Source: Streptomyces griseus subsp. griseus
Lineage (GTDB): Bacteria > Actinomycetota > Actinomycetes > Streptomycetales > Streptomycetaceae
Reading direction: 5' to 3'
Assembly (NCBI RefSeq): GCF_003610995.1
Contig: NZ_CP032543.1
Span: 6,076,001 to 6,140,000 of the forward strand
DNA: 64,000 nt
The stretch's first letter is position 1. The number at the start of each line of letters is the position of its first letter. Below, piece by piece: positions 1-7,898 of this stretch. The notes under the pieces are model-generated. The model saw only the letters and a program-made list of their open reading frames with translations, made no database searches and was not told the DNA's origin. A program made the translations under genes and the position numbers.

Positions 1-168
1 GGTGGCGGCGGAGGGGGCGGGGGTCGTGGGGGAGGACGGAGCGGGGGAGGAGGGGGCGAGGGCGGTGGGTGCGGGGGTGGTGTCCCCGCACCCGGCCAGC
101 ACACCGCCGAGCAGCACCGCCGCGACCGTCAGGGCAGTTGTCTTCCACTTCCGTGCAGTAGTGATCAC
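1..168 (-). CDS. Secreted lipoprotein, N-terminal part (runs off the left edge)
   Basis: Only about the first 56 codons lie in the window. Read leftward from a GTG at 168, the product begins with a basic stretch (ITTARKWK), then a hydrophobic core ending in the lipobox LAGC, then a Pro/Ser/Thr/Ala-rich linker. This is the standard layout of a Streptomyces type II signal peptide followed by a flexible tether, so the protein is probably a lipid-anchored surface protein. The body of the protein is outside the window, so its function cannot be named. No strong ribosome binding site is visible. The GTG was chosen because it begins the frame that carries the signal peptide. Confidence 0.7.
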   Translation of the reverse strand, partial: MITTARKWKTTALTVAAVLLGGVLAGCGDTTPAPTALAPSSPAPSSPTTPAPSAAT

Positions 169-254
169 TCACGGAAAATATCCGACATCCCGCTTATATG
201 GTTATAGCGGCACTCCGGTGCGGCGTCAGTGGTGCGGTGCCGACGGTGCGGCTC

Positions 255-1658
255 TCAGCGCCACGGCCCCGTCACCGCGAACGTCGTCCCCGGCGTGTAG
301 CAGTTCACGTACATCGTCGCGCCGTCCGGCGAGAAGGTGACCCCCGCGAACTCGCCCCACTCCGGCTCCTCGGGCGTCCCGATGTTCTGCCGCCCGCGCG
401 CCATCGCGTACACCTCGCCCCGCCGCGTCACCCCCAGCACGTGCTGCGCGCCGCCGCCGTCCTCGCAGACCATCAGCCCGCCGTCGGCCGCCAGGCAGAT
501 GTTGTCCGGGGACTCGCCGGGGAGCTGGATGTCGGTGTCCGGGCCGAAGACCACGACCAGGGTCAGCCGGCGCTTCTTCGGCTCGTACCGCCAGATCTGC
601 CCGAAGTGGTCGGCCGCCGAGCCCTCGTCGCTGCGGGCGAAGCTGGAGACGAAGTAGACGCACGAGCCGCCCCAGTAGCAGCCCTCCAGCTTCTGGGCGT
701 GCGTGATGCCCTTGGGGCCGAAGTCCTGGAGCCGGATCGGGGTCTCGGCCGCCAGCGGGTCCGGTACGGGTACCCACTCCACCCGGTCGAAGCTCGCCCC
801 GGTCTCCTGGACCACGGAGAGGTCCGGCAGCCCCGGCACCCGCATCGCCTCCAGCGCCCCGCCCGCCCGCAGCGAACCGGTGCCGCCGAGCGGCTTGGCG
901 GGGAGGAAGCGGTAGAAGAGGCCGAACGGCCTGTCGAACGCGTCCTCCGTCTCGTACACGATCCCGGTCTTCGGGTCGACCGCGATCGCCTCGTGCTGGA
1001 AGCGGCCCATCGCGGTCAGCGGGACCGCCCCGGTGCGGCGCGGGTCGGCGCCGTCCACCTCGAAGATGAAGCCGTGGTCCTTGGTGTACCCGTTGGTCCC
1101 GGCCTTGTCCTCGGTCTCCTCGCAGGTCAGCCAGGTGCGCCAGGGGGTGGGCCCGCCCGCGCAGTTCACCGCCGTACCGGCGATGGCGACCCGCTCGCCG
1201 AGTACCTTGTTCCGGCCGTCCAGCTCCAGGGACGTACAGCCGCCCTTGGCAGCCGGGTCGTAGGTCAGCCCGTCGACCGTCGGGACGCCGATCTTCGCCG
1301 TGACCCGGTTCTCGTGGTTGCGGACGAGGTGGACGCGGCCGTGGCGGCCGGGGAACGCGGCCATGCCGTCGTGGTTGCTGGGCACCTTGCCCTCGCCGGA
1401 GAGCAGCGGGTCACCCTCCCGGGACAGCACCCGGTAGCGGAAGCCCCTCGGGAGGTCGAGCAGGCCGTCCGGGTCGGGGACGAGGGGGCCGTAGCCGCTG
1501 TGCCCGCGGGCGGCGGCCGTACCCGCGAAGAGTTCGGAGAAGGCCCCGGTGAAGGCGATCGCGGCCGCCGCGCCGCTGCCGGCCAGGACCTGTCGTCGTG
1601 TCGTGGTGTGCCGGGGGTCGGTCGCTGCGGTCGCTGTGTTCCGGGTCTCGGATGACAT
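255..1658 (-). CDS. PhoX-family (DUF839) phosphatase-like protein, Tat-exported
   Basis: The 467-residue product starts with a twin-arginine signal (TTRRQVLAG, arginines at 21-22) followed by an Ala/Gly-rich hydrophobic stretch, so a folded protein is probably exported by Tat. The body matches the DUF839/PhoX family of beta-propeller proteins. Visible family landmarks are the N-terminal FRYRVLSREGDPL block, VRNHEN, TWLTCEETE, FQHEAIAVDP and the late SPDNICLAADGGLMVCEDG block. PhoX members are calcium/iron-dependent alkaline phosphatases, but many DUF839 proteins are untested, so phosphate-ester hydrolysis is an inference. The ATG at 1658 has GGGAG about 6 nt upstream, and longer in-frame starts would bury the Tat motif. 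The gene is monocistronic and I see no pho box that I would defend. Confidence 0.85.
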   Translation of the reverse strand: MSSETRNTATAATDPRHTTTRRQVLAGSGAAAAIAFTGAFSELFAGTAAARGHSGYGPLVPDPDGLLDLPRGFRYRVLSREGDPLLSGEGKVPSNHDGMAAFPGRHGRVHLVRNHENRVTAKIGVPTVDGLTYDPAAKGGCTSLELDGRNKVLGERVAIAGTAVNCAGGPTPWRTWLTCEETEDKAGTNGYTKDHGFIFEVDGADPRRTGAVPLTAMGRFQHEAIAVDPKTGIVYETEDAFDRPFGLFYRFLPAKPLGGTGSLRAGGALEAMRVPGLPDLSVVQETGASFDRVEWVPVPDPLAAETPIRLQDFGPKGITHAQKLEGCYWGGSCVYFVSSFARSDEGSAADHFGQIWRYEPKKRRLTLVVVFGPDTDIQLPGESPDNICLAADGGLMVCEDGGGAQHVLGVTRRGEVYAMARGRQNIGTPEEPEWGEFAGVTFSPDGATMYVNCYTPGTTFAVTGPWR

Positions 1659-1932
1659 GAGGCAACTCCCTGTTGGCGGACAGGTGACGTGACCCGCATG
1701 TGTGTAGCACGCACAGAGGCGCGGGGGAACCATACGCGCCCCCGCGCCTCGTGTTGCTGCTGGGACGGCCCACCGAGCCGGGCCGCCGGGCCGCCGCGCT
1801 GCCGGTCGGTCCGGTGCCGGCCGCCGGAGTGCCCGGATGGCTCCTGGGGAGGCCGCCAGGGGGCCGGTCGCCGCTCTGGGCTCTGGCCGGCCGCGCGGCG
1901 GGTCAGGCCTCAGGCCCGGCCATCGGGACCCG

Positions 1933-2358
1933 TCAGGCCAGCGAGGCCGACAGCGTGATGGACGTACCCGACAGCGCCTGGCTGACCGGGCAGTTCGCCT
2001 TGGCGTCCTCGGCCGCCTTCACGAAGCCCGCCTCGTCGAGACCGGGGACGTCGCCGACGACGGTGATGTGGATGCCGGTGATGCCGGTGCCGGGCTGGAA
2101 GGTGACGTCGGCCTTCGTCTCCAGCTTGGCGGGCGGCGTGCCGGCCCCGGCGAGGCCGTGCGAGAGCGCCATCGAGAAGCAGCTGGAGTGCGCGGCCGCG
2201 ATCAGCTCCTCCGGGCTGGTCTTGCCGTTCGCCGCCTCCGAGCGGGCCGGCCAGGAGACGGGGTAGTCACCGATGCCGGAGGAGTCGAAGGTGACGACAC
2301 CCTTGCCCTCGATCAGGTTGCCTTCCCAGACCGTGTGCGCCTGACGCGTGGTAGCCAT
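1933..2358 (-). CDS. osmC: OsmC-family peroxiredoxin
   Basis: The 141-residue protein is full length for the OsmC/Ohr family. It carries the two expected cysteine regions: SPEELIAAAHSSCFSMALSH around residue 60 and ANCPVSQALSG near residue 125. Family members reduce organic hydroperoxides in the cytoplasm through this cysteine pair. The spacing and the SPEEL-AAAHSSCF signature favour OsmC over Ohr. The chosen ATG has AAGGGA about 8 nt upstream. An ATG five codons earlier (MKGSS) is in frame but lies inside that ribosome binding site. The gene stands alone between the PhoX-like gene and zapE. Confidence 0.9.
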   Translation of the reverse strand: MATTRQAHTVWEGNLIEGKGVVTFDSSGIGDYPVSWPARSEAANGKTSPEELIAAAHSSCFSMALSHGLAGAGTPPAKLETKADVTFQPGTGITGIHITVVGDVPGLDEAGFVKAAEDAKANCPVSQALSGTSITLSASLA

Positions 2359-2447
2359 GCTGGATCCCTTCAAACGGTGTACGCGGTTGTACGGAAGTGG
2401 AGTTACGGGTACGCCGCCGAACGGGCACCCGGTGCCACCCCCTGAAC

Positions 2448-3542
2448 CTACTGCGCCACCAGACCCTTCGCGTCACGCGCCAGGGCGGTCAGCCGCGAGA
2501 TGGCCCGGAAGTATTTCTTCCGGTACCCGCCGTTCAGCATCTCGTCGCTGAACAGCTGATCGAACGGCACCCCGGAGGCGAGCACCGGCACCTCGCGGTC
2601 GTACAGCCGGTCGGCCAGCACCACCAGCCGGAGCGCGGTCGACTGGTCGGGCACGGCCGTCACCCCGGTCAGGCAGACCGCACCGAGCTCGTCGGTCAGT
2701 GCCCCGTACCGGCTCGGGTGCACCTTCGCCAGGTGTTCGAGCAGCCCCGGGAAGTCGTCCAGGGACGCGCCCGCTGTGGCGTACGCGGCGCGGGTCACCT
2801 GCTCGTCGCTGTACGGCGGCGGGGCCTCGGGCAGTCCGCGGTGCCGGTAGTCCTCACCGTCGATGCGCAGCGGGCGGAAGTGCGCGGACAGGCCCTGGAT
2901 CTCGCGCAGGAAGTCGGCGGCGGCGAACCGGCCCTCGCCGAGCTTGCCCGGCAGCGTGTTCGAGGTCGCGGCGAGCGCCACCCCGTGCTCCACCAGCCGG
3001 CTGAGCAGCGACGAGACCAGGACGGTGTCGCCCGGGTCGTCCAGCTCGAACTCGTCGATGCAGAGCAGCCGGTGGCCGCTCAGCGTCTGCACGGTCTGCT
3101 GGAACCCCAGTGCGCCCACCAGGTTGGTCAGCTCCACGAACGTACCGAACGCCTTCAGCGGCGGCTCGGCGGGCGTGGCGTGCCAGAGGGAGGCGAGCAG
3201 GTGGGTCTTGCCGACGCCGTAGCCGCCGTCGAGATACACCCCGCGCGGACCGGCCGGCGCGGCGGGCTTCTTGCTCCCGAACCACTTCCGGCGCCCGGAA
3301 CCCGTCGCGTGCGACCCGCCGAGCCCGGCGGCGAAGCCGGACAGCACGGTCACGGCCTCGCTCTGGCTGGGCTGGTTCGGGTCGGGTACGTAGGTGTCGA
3401 AGCGCACCGAATCGAAGCGCGGCGGCGGCACCATCTCGGCGACCAGACGGTCGGCGGGGACGCGCGGCTCGCGGGCGCACAGGGACAGCGGGGCCGTTTC
3501 GGCAAGGGGGCTCTGCCCCGGAAACGCGGTGGAGGACGACAC
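2448..3542 (-). CDS. zapE: ZapE/AFG1-type P-loop ATPase
   Basis: The 364-residue protein is an AFG1/ZapE AAA+-like ATPase. Walker A GGYGVGKTH lies at about 106-114 and Walker B LLCIDEFELDD at about 159-169, followed by a sensor-like ATSN segment (LAATSNTLPGKL). In E. coli ZapE works at the division ring, and mitochondrial AFG1 works in membrane protein turnover. The role in actinomycetes is not settled. The start is taken as the GTG at 3542 (VSSSTAFPGQ), which has GGAG just upstream. It lies only 37 bp from the start of the divergent reductase gene, so the two promoters must overlap. Earlier ATGs in this frame would run into that neighbour. Confidence 0.87.
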   Translation of the reverse strand: MSSSTAFPGQSPLAETAPLSLCAREPRVPADRLVAEMVPPPRFDSVRFDTYVPDPNQPSQSEAVTVLSGFAAGLGGSHATGSGRRKWFGSKKPAAPAGPRGVYLDGGYGVGKTHLLASLWHATPAEPPLKAFGTFVELTNLVGALGFQQTVQTLSGHRLLCIDEFELDDPGDTVLVSSLLSRLVEHGVALAATSNTLPGKLGEGRFAAADFLREIQGLSAHFRPLRIDGEDYRHRGLPEAPPPYSDEQVTRAAYATAGASLDDFPGLLEHLAKVHPSRYGALTDELGAVCLTGVTAVPDQSTALRLVVLADRLYDREVPVLASGVPFDQLFSDEMLNGGYRKKYFRAISRLTALARDAKGLVAQ

Positions 3543-3566
3543 AACTCTCCACCCTAAGGCCCGTGC

Positions 3567-3572
3567 CAGACT
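3567..3572 (+). promoter_or_regulatory. Candidate -10 box of a leaderless start
   Basis: CAGACT lies 7 nt before the ATG at 3580, and the stretch between them (GCAACCC) has no ribosome binding site. This spacing would put transcription initiation on the A of the start codon. No convincing -35 is visible. The element lies within the 37 bp between the two divergent starts. Confidence 0.35.
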
Positions 3573-3579
3573 GCAACCC

Positions 3580-4422
3580 ATGCGAAGCCTGTTCCCTGTG
3601 ACGGACCTGACAACAGCGGCCACCGCCCCAGCTCCGCCGACCGCCTCCGAACCGTCCGGGCCGCTCCCCGGCCACCCGGGCCGCGCCGACCGCGAGTGGA
3701 GCTTCGACGAGCTGGCCGAGGCGTACGCCTACCCCACCGACCTCCCCGTCGAGGGCCCCGGCAACTCCTGGCTGCGCGCCAACATGGTCTCCACCCTGGA
3801 CGGCGCCGCCCAGCACGACGGCCGCTCGCAGCCCATCTCCTGCGCCGTCGACATGCGGATCTTCGGCACCCTGCGGGCCTTGGCCGATGTCGTGATCGCC
3901 GGGGCCGAGACCGTACGCCAGGAGGGGTACCGTCCGGCTCGCGCCCGGGAGGCCTTCGCGGCGCGGCGGGCGGCGGCCGGGCAGGGCGCGGCGCCGGCCA
4001 TCGCGGTGGTCAGCGGTTCGCTGGACCTGGACTTCTCGCTGCCGCTCTTCACCGAGCCGCTGGTCCCGACCCTCGTGGTGACCGCGGCCGGGGCTCCGGC
4101 CGACCGGATCGCGGCGGCCCGGGAGGCGGGCGCGGAGGTGGTGATCGCGGGCGATGCCACCCGGGTGGACCCGGCGCGCGCGGTGCGGGAGCTGGCGGAC
4201 CGGGGGCTGCGGCGGCAGCTGACCGAGGGCGGGCCCCGGCTGCTGGGCCAGTTCGTGGCGGCGGGGGCGCTGGACGAGCTCTGCCTGACGCTCTCCCCGA
4301 TGCTCACGGCCGGGGACGCGCAGCGGATCGCCGGGGGCCCCGGGGTCGCCGTGCCGGAACGTTTCACCTTGGCATCGCTGCTGGAGGAGGACGGGTTCCT
4401 CTTCGGCCGCTACCGGCGGTGA
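3580..4422 (+). CDS. RibD C-terminal-type pyrimidine reductase family protein
   Basis: The 280-residue protein has the RibD_C (bacterial bifunctional deaminase-reductase C-terminal) fold without a deaminase domain. Visible family blocks are WLRANMVSTLDGAA near residue 67, an ADVVIAGAETVRQEGY block for the nicotinamide cofactor, and ERRLLTEGGP-like LRRQLTEGGPRLLGQ near 210. Stand-alone members reduce riboflavin-type pyrimidines or related substrates such as dihydrofolate. The true substrate is unknown here, and no rib genes are adjacent. The start has no ribosome binding site and may be leaderless. It is divergent from zapE. Confidence 0.82.
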   Translation: MRSLFPVTDLTTAATAPAPPTASEPSGPLPGHPGRADREWSFDELAEAYAYPTDLPVEGPGNSWLRANMVSTLDGAAQHDGRSQPISCAVDMRIFGTLRALADVVIAGAETVRQEGYRPARAREAFAARRAAAGQGAAPAIAVVSGSLDLDFSLPLFTEPLVPTLVVTAAGAPADRIAAAREAGAEVVIAGDATRVDPARAVRELADRGLRRQLTEGGPRLLGQFVAAGALDELCLTLSPMLTAGDAQRIAGGPGVAVPERFTLASLLEEDGFLFGRYRR

Positions 4423-4558
4423 GCCCGGCGGGCGCCGGAGCGCGGAGCCGGTGATTCCCCGGCGCAGGGCGACGTAGACGCGGTGTCACCAGTGTGGGGA
4501 CACTTAGCGGAATTACCCGTTCCGGTTAGCTTCGGCTGGGCACACTTACCTCTGCAGT

Positions 4559-4624
4559 CCCCGTGGAAGCACGGGGAAGGATGGTTTCAGCAAACGACCG
4601 CCGACGGCCGAGCCGGCTGTCGGC
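4559..4624 (+). promoter_or_regulatory. Two consecutive hairpins in the leader of the 4653 gene
   Basis: The first hairpin is CCCCGTG-GAAG-CACGGGG at 4559-4576, a perfect 7-bp stem with a 4-nt loop. The second is at 4600-4624, a 10-bp stem with one G-U pair and a 5-nt loop. Both lie in the roughly 230-bp untranslated stretch before the GTG at 4653, with the ribosome binding site just after them. The second hairpin ends about 15 nt before the GGAAGGG ribosome binding site. I cannot match them to a known riboswitch class, so this is reported only as a structured leader. Confidence 0.4.
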
Positions 4625-4652
4625 GAGACGCAGAAGCGGAAGGGCGCCTGTC

Positions 4653-5123
4653 GTGTTCACAAGCGTTTTGATGATCGAGAAGCCGCTCACTCCCGAGGAC
4701 GTGGACTTCGTCACCACCCTCCACGGCGAGGAGCGGATCTCGTTCGTCGTTCTGTTGCAGCCGCGCGGAGACCAGGCCGATGTCCTGCTGCGCGCGATCG
4801 ACGACGTGGCGATGGGGGAGCTCAAGGAAGCCGTCCGCGAGGGAGAGGAACCGGAGGGCAAGGAGGCCCGCGAACCGGCCGAGATCGGCCTCGAATACTC
4901 GCTACGGGCGCTGCGCGAGGCAGGTGCCGAAGCGGTCGGACAGGTGATCGAGGACCACCCCCTGGACAAGCTGAAGGCCGTCGTCGGCGACGCGGGTGCG
5001 GACGAGGTCATCGTCCTGACCGCCCCCCACTACGTGGAGGAGTTCTTCCACCGCGACTGGGCCTCCCGCGCCCGGCACAAGGTCGGCGTCCCGGTGCTCA
5101 AGCTCTTCGCGCACAGCGAATAG
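4653..5123 (+). CDS. Conserved Streptomyces protein, often labelled indole-3-glycerol phosphate synthase-like
   Basis: The 156-residue acidic protein starts VFTSVLMIEKPLTPEDVDF and ends ASRARHKVGVPVLKLFAHSE. I recognise it as a conserved actinomycete family that is often labelled indole-3-glycerol phosphate synthase in databases. That label looks wrong: the protein is too short for a TrpC barrel and shows none of its catalytic motifs. The alternating hydrophobic strand ADEVIVLTAPHYVEEFF near the C-terminus resembles the last strands of a UspA/HUP-like alpha-beta fold, but this is a weak inference. The GTG at 4653 has GGAAGGG 8 nt upstream. murC follows after 71 bp on the same strand and could be co-transcribed. 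Confidence 0.75.
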   Translation: MFTSVLMIEKPLTPEDVDFVTTLHGEERISFVVLLQPRGDQADVLLRAIDDVAMGELKEAVREGEEPEGKEAREPAEIGLEYSLRALREAGAEAVGQVIEDHPLDKLKAVVGDAGADEVIVLTAPHYVEEFFHRDWASRARHKVGVPVLKLFAHSE

Positions 5124-5194
5124 GCTGAAGCCGCGCGGCCGCCGGAGGCAAGCCGGGACCGCGCCACCACGACCACGAGCACGGAGGATCACAG

Positions 5195-6595
5195 ATGGCA
5201 CCCGGCATTCCCGCCGCCATGGAACGACCGCACTTCATCGGCATCGGCGGCGCCGGAATGTCGGGCATCGCGAAGATCCTCGCCCAGCGCGGGGCGAAGG
5301 TGGCGGGCAGCGACGCCAAGGAGTCCGCCACCGCCGAGTCGCTGCGGGCGCTGGGGGCGACCGTGCACATCGGGCACGACGCCCGGCACCTGGCCGACGA
5401 CGCGTCCTGTGTGGTCGTCTCCAGTGCCATCCGCGCCGACAACCCGGAGCTGCTCCGGGCGAACGAGCTGGCCGCCCCGGTGGTCCACCGCTCCGACGCG
5501 CTCGCCTCCCTGATGAACGGCCTGCGCGCCATCGCGGTGGCCGGCACCCACGGCAAGACCACCACCACCTCCATGCTCGCCGTCGCCCTCTCCTCGCTGA
5601 GCCTGGCCCCCTCGTACGCCATCGGCGGCGACCTGGAGGGCCCCGGCACCAACGCCACGCACGGCGAAGGCGACATCTTCGTCGCGGAGGCGGACGAGAG
5701 CGACCGCAGCTTCCAGAAGTACGACCCCGAGGTCGCGATCGTCCTCAACGTGGAGCTGGACCACCACGCGAACTACGCCTCGATGGACGAGATCTACGAC
5801 TCCTTCGAGACCTTCGTCGGCAAGGTCGTCCCCGGCGGCACCCTGGTCATCTCCGCCGACCAGCCCGGCGCGGTGGAGCTGACCCGCCGGGTGCGCGACC
5901 TCGCCGACCTCAAGGTCGTCACATACGGCTCCGCCGAGGACGCCGACGTACGCGTGCACAAGGTCACCCCGCGCGGCCTGACCAGCGAGGTCACGGTCCT
6001 GCTGAACGGTAGGTTCCTCACGTTCACCGTCTCGGTCCCCGGCGCCCACTACGCCCACAACGCGGTCGCCGCCCTCGCCGCCGGGGTCGCCCTCGGTATC
6101 CCGGCGCACAACCTCGCCTCGGCGCTCGGCAGCTACACCGGGGTCAAGCGCCGCCTCCAGCTCAAGGGCGAGGCGGCGGGTGTGCAGGTCATCGACTCGT
6201 ACGCGCACCACCCCACCGAGATGACCGCCGACCTGGAGGCCATGCGCGGCGCCGCCGCCGACGCCCGCATCCTGGTCGTCTTCCAGCCGCACCTGTTCTC
6301 CCGTACGCAGGAGCTGGGCACCGAGATGGGCCAGGCCCTCGCGCTGGCCGACGCCTCCGTGGTCCTGGACATCTACCCGGCCCGCGAGGACCCGATCCCG
6401 GGCATCACCAGCGCCCTGATCATCGACGCGGCGAAGGCGGCGGGCGCCGAGGTCACCGCCGTCCACGACCAGGGGGACGTGCCCGCCGCCGTCGCGGGAA
6501 TGGCGAAGCCGGGCGATCTCGTTCTCACCATGGGAGCGGGCGATGTCACCGACCTCGGCCCGCGCATCCTGGACCACCTGTCGAACGACCGGTAG
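5195..6595 (+). CDS. murC: UDP-N-acetylmuramate--L-alanine ligase
   Basis: The 466-residue protein adds L-alanine to UDP-MurNAc in cytoplasmic peptidoglycan precursor synthesis, using ATP. The N-terminal UDP-binding motif GIGGAGMSGIA is at about 16-26, the ATP loop GTHGKTTTT at about 117-125, and the EADESDRSF metal/substrate segment near 168. The C-terminal domain carries SYAHHPTEM and FQPHLFSRT. The ATG at 5195 has an ideal GGAGG. The gene lies outside any dcw cluster, next to msrB, so it may be a dispersed or second murC copy. The last six codons start a 15-bp tandem repeat that runs past the stop codon. Confidence 0.95.
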   Translation: MAPGIPAAMERPHFIGIGGAGMSGIAKILAQRGAKVAGSDAKESATAESLRALGATVHIGHDARHLADDASCVVVSSAIRADNPELLRANELAAPVVHRSDALASLMNGLRAIAVAGTHGKTTTTSMLAVALSSLSLAPSYAIGGDLEGPGTNATHGEGDIFVAEADESDRSFQKYDPEVAIVLNVELDHHANYASMDEIYDSFETFVGKVVPGGTLVISADQPGAVELTRRVRDLADLKVVTYGSAEDADVRVHKVTPRGLTSEVTVLLNGRFLTFTVSVPGAHYAHNAVAALAAGVALGIPAHNLASALGSYTGVKRRLQLKGEAAGVQVIDSYAHHPTEMTADLEAMRGAAADARILVVFQPHLFSRTQELGTEMGQALALADASVVLDIYPAREDPIPGITSALIIDAAKAAGAEVTAVHDQGDVPAAVAGMAKPGDLVLTMGAGDVTDLGPRILDHLSNDR

Positions 6596-6669
6596 TCGAG
6601 CGACCACCGATCGAACGGCAACCGGTCGTCGAACGACGACCGATCGAACGACGACCCGTCGAACCGAGG
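6581..6669 (+). repeat. 15-bp tandem repeat spanning the murC stop codon
   Basis: Five to six units of consensus TCGAACGACGACCGA start at 6581, 6596, 6611, 6629, 6644 and 6659. The third unit is 18 bp. The first unit encodes the C-terminal SNDR and the TAG stop of murC; the rest fill nearly the whole 83-bp gap to msrB. The last partial unit abuts the GAGGGAG ribosome binding site of msrB. The array therefore sets the spacing between the two genes. Confidence 0.75.
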
Positions 6670-6678
6670 GAGCGAGCC

Positions 6679-7086
6679 GTGCCGTACGACGTCGAGAAGC
6701 CGGACGAGCAGTGGCGGGCGGAGCTGTCCCCCGCCGAGTACCAGGTCCTGCGCCAGGCCGGCACCGAGCCCGCCTTCCGTGGGGAGTACACCGACACCAG
6801 GACGGCGGGCGTCTACTCCTGCCGCGCCTGCGGGGCGGAGCTGTTCCGCTCCGACACCAAGTTCGAGTCGCACTGCGGCTGGCCGTCCTTCTACGACCCG
6901 AAGGACACCGACGCGGTCGAGCTGATCGAGGACCGCACCCACGGCATGGTCCGTACCGAGGTGCGCTGCGCCCGCTGCGGCTCGCACCTGGGCCATGTCT
7001 TCGAGGGCGAGGGCTATCCGACCCCGACGGACCAGCGCTACTGCATCAACTCGATCTCGCTGACCCTGGCGCCGGACGAGAGCTGA
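6679..7086 (+). CDS. msrB: Peptide-methionine (R)-S-oxide reductase
   Basis: The 135-residue cytoplasmic protein reduces the R-epimer of methionine sulfoxide in oxidised proteins. It has the two zinc-binding CxxC pairs (CRAC and CARC), the substrate block CGWPSFYDP, the GSHLGHVFEGEG loop and the catalytic cysteine in QRYCINSISL. The GTG at 6679 follows GAGGGAG. It lies downstream of murC on the same strand and is closed by a strong terminator, so it probably ends a transcription unit. Confidence 0.95.
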   Translation: MPYDVEKPDEQWRAELSPAEYQVLRQAGTEPAFRGEYTDTRTAGVYSCRACGAELFRSDTKFESHCGWPSFYDPKDTDAVELIEDRTHGMVRTEVRCARCGSHLGHVFEGEGYPTPTDQRYCINSISLTLAPDES

Positions 7087-7100
7087 GCCGCACGCGGACG

Positions 7101-7150
7101 GAACGCGAAGATGCCCGCACAGGGGGACCTGTGCGGGCATCTTCGCGTTC
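7101..7150. terminator. Strong bidirectional hairpin terminator after msrB
   Basis: Perfect inverted repeat with 23-bp arms (7101-7123 and 7128-7150) and a 4-nt loop GGGA, with no mismatch. It lies 14 bp after the msrB stop and 42 bp beyond the stop of the convergent small gene, so it can serve both. There is no U-tract, as is usual in Streptomyces. Confidence 0.9.
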
Positions 7151-7192
7151 TCCTACCGGCACCACTCCGGCCGTGGACCGGAGCGGCCGGGG

Positions 7193-7339
7193 TCACCGGC
7201 GTCCGCGAAGCCGTCCGAAGAGGCTGCGGGCCTGGGCGCGCTTACGGGGGTCGGCCGCGGCGCGCCGGGCCGAATCGATGGTCCGCCGCCCCTGGGGGCT
7301 GCGGGTGAAGCGGGTGATGCGATCGAGCAGACGGGACAT
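7193..7339 (-). CDS. Small basic protein, function unknown
   Basis: The product has 48 residues and is rich in Arg and Lys (MSRLLDRITRFTRSPQGRR at the start, RSLFGRLRGRR at the end). It has a very strong ribosome binding site: GAGGAGG lies a few nt before the ATG, which supports real translation. Short basic proteins of this type are conserved in Streptomyces without assigned function. The composition suggests nucleic-acid or membrane-surface contact, but that is only inference. The ATG at 7339 was chosen by the ribosome binding site. A 29-codon longer reading upstream has no support. Confidence 0.65.
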   Translation of the reverse strand: MSRLLDRITRFTRSPQGRRTIDSARRAAADPRKRAQARSLFGRLRGRR

Positions 7340-7427
7340 GATTCCTCCTCGCGGGGCCTGCCTCCCGCCTACCCCGTAATCGCCCAGCCGCACGCCCTCG
7401 GTGACCGCGTCTTCACCGAGGGGCACC

Positions 7428-7898
7428 TCACTCCTGGCCGGGGTCCTTGGCCGCCTCGGACCGCAGCAGCGGGTGGATGACCCCGGGGAAGACGGTCGCC
7501 TGCACGACCTCCTCGCCCGACCCGCCCTGCACGACCGTCTCCGCGACGCCCCAGGGCCGCCCGGCCAGGTGGATGGTCAGGGTGTACGAGGAGGAGCAGC
7601 CGGTGCACTCGTAGCGGTCGGCCCAGGTCTCGACCTCGGTGGTGGAGCCCGGGTAGCGCTTCACATGGCGGTGGCGGGCGTGGCAGTGGTCACAGGTCTC
7701 ACCGGGCTCGCAGGTCCCGCCGCACGGGCAGGGCACGCCGAGGGAGTCGGCGGGCGTCCAGCGCTGCACGAGGACGGCGTCGCGGGTGGCGGCGGTGTCC
7801 TTCATGGCCTTGAGGTTGCGGGCGGCGACGTTGTACGACTCGCCGGTGGCGGCCATCCGGTCACGGATGACGTCCTTGCGTCCACGGTTGGTCGTCAT
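7428..7898 (-). CDS. Cysteine-rich zinc-ribbon-like protein, function unknown
   Basis: The 156-residue protein begins with a short helix motif (RKDVIRDRMAATGESYNVAARNL) that I recognise as a portable N-terminal element of several actinomycete proteins of unrelated function. The middle has clustered cysteines (CPCGGTC, CETCDHC-like GETCDHCHARHRH, then YECTGCSSSY), enough for one or two zinc sites. The C-terminal part (VVQGGSGEEVVQATVFPG) has no recognisable domain. AGGAGGAG precedes the ATG at 7898. I cannot name a function; a zinc-binding, possibly nucleic-acid-binding, protein is the cautious reading. Confidence 0.7.
   Translation of the reverse strand: MTTNRGRKDVIRDRMAATGESYNVAARNLKAMKDTAATRDAVLVQRWTPADSLGVPCPCGGTCEPGETCDHCHARHRHVKRYPGSTTEVETWADRYECTGCSSSYTLTIHLAGRPWGVAETVVQGGSGEEVVQATVFPGVIHPLLRSEAAKDPGQE

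Noticed and set aside
4653..5123. Indole-3-glycerol phosphate synthase as a functional name
   Set aside because: The protein is far too short for the TrpC barrel and lacks its catalytic residues; there are no trp genes nearby.
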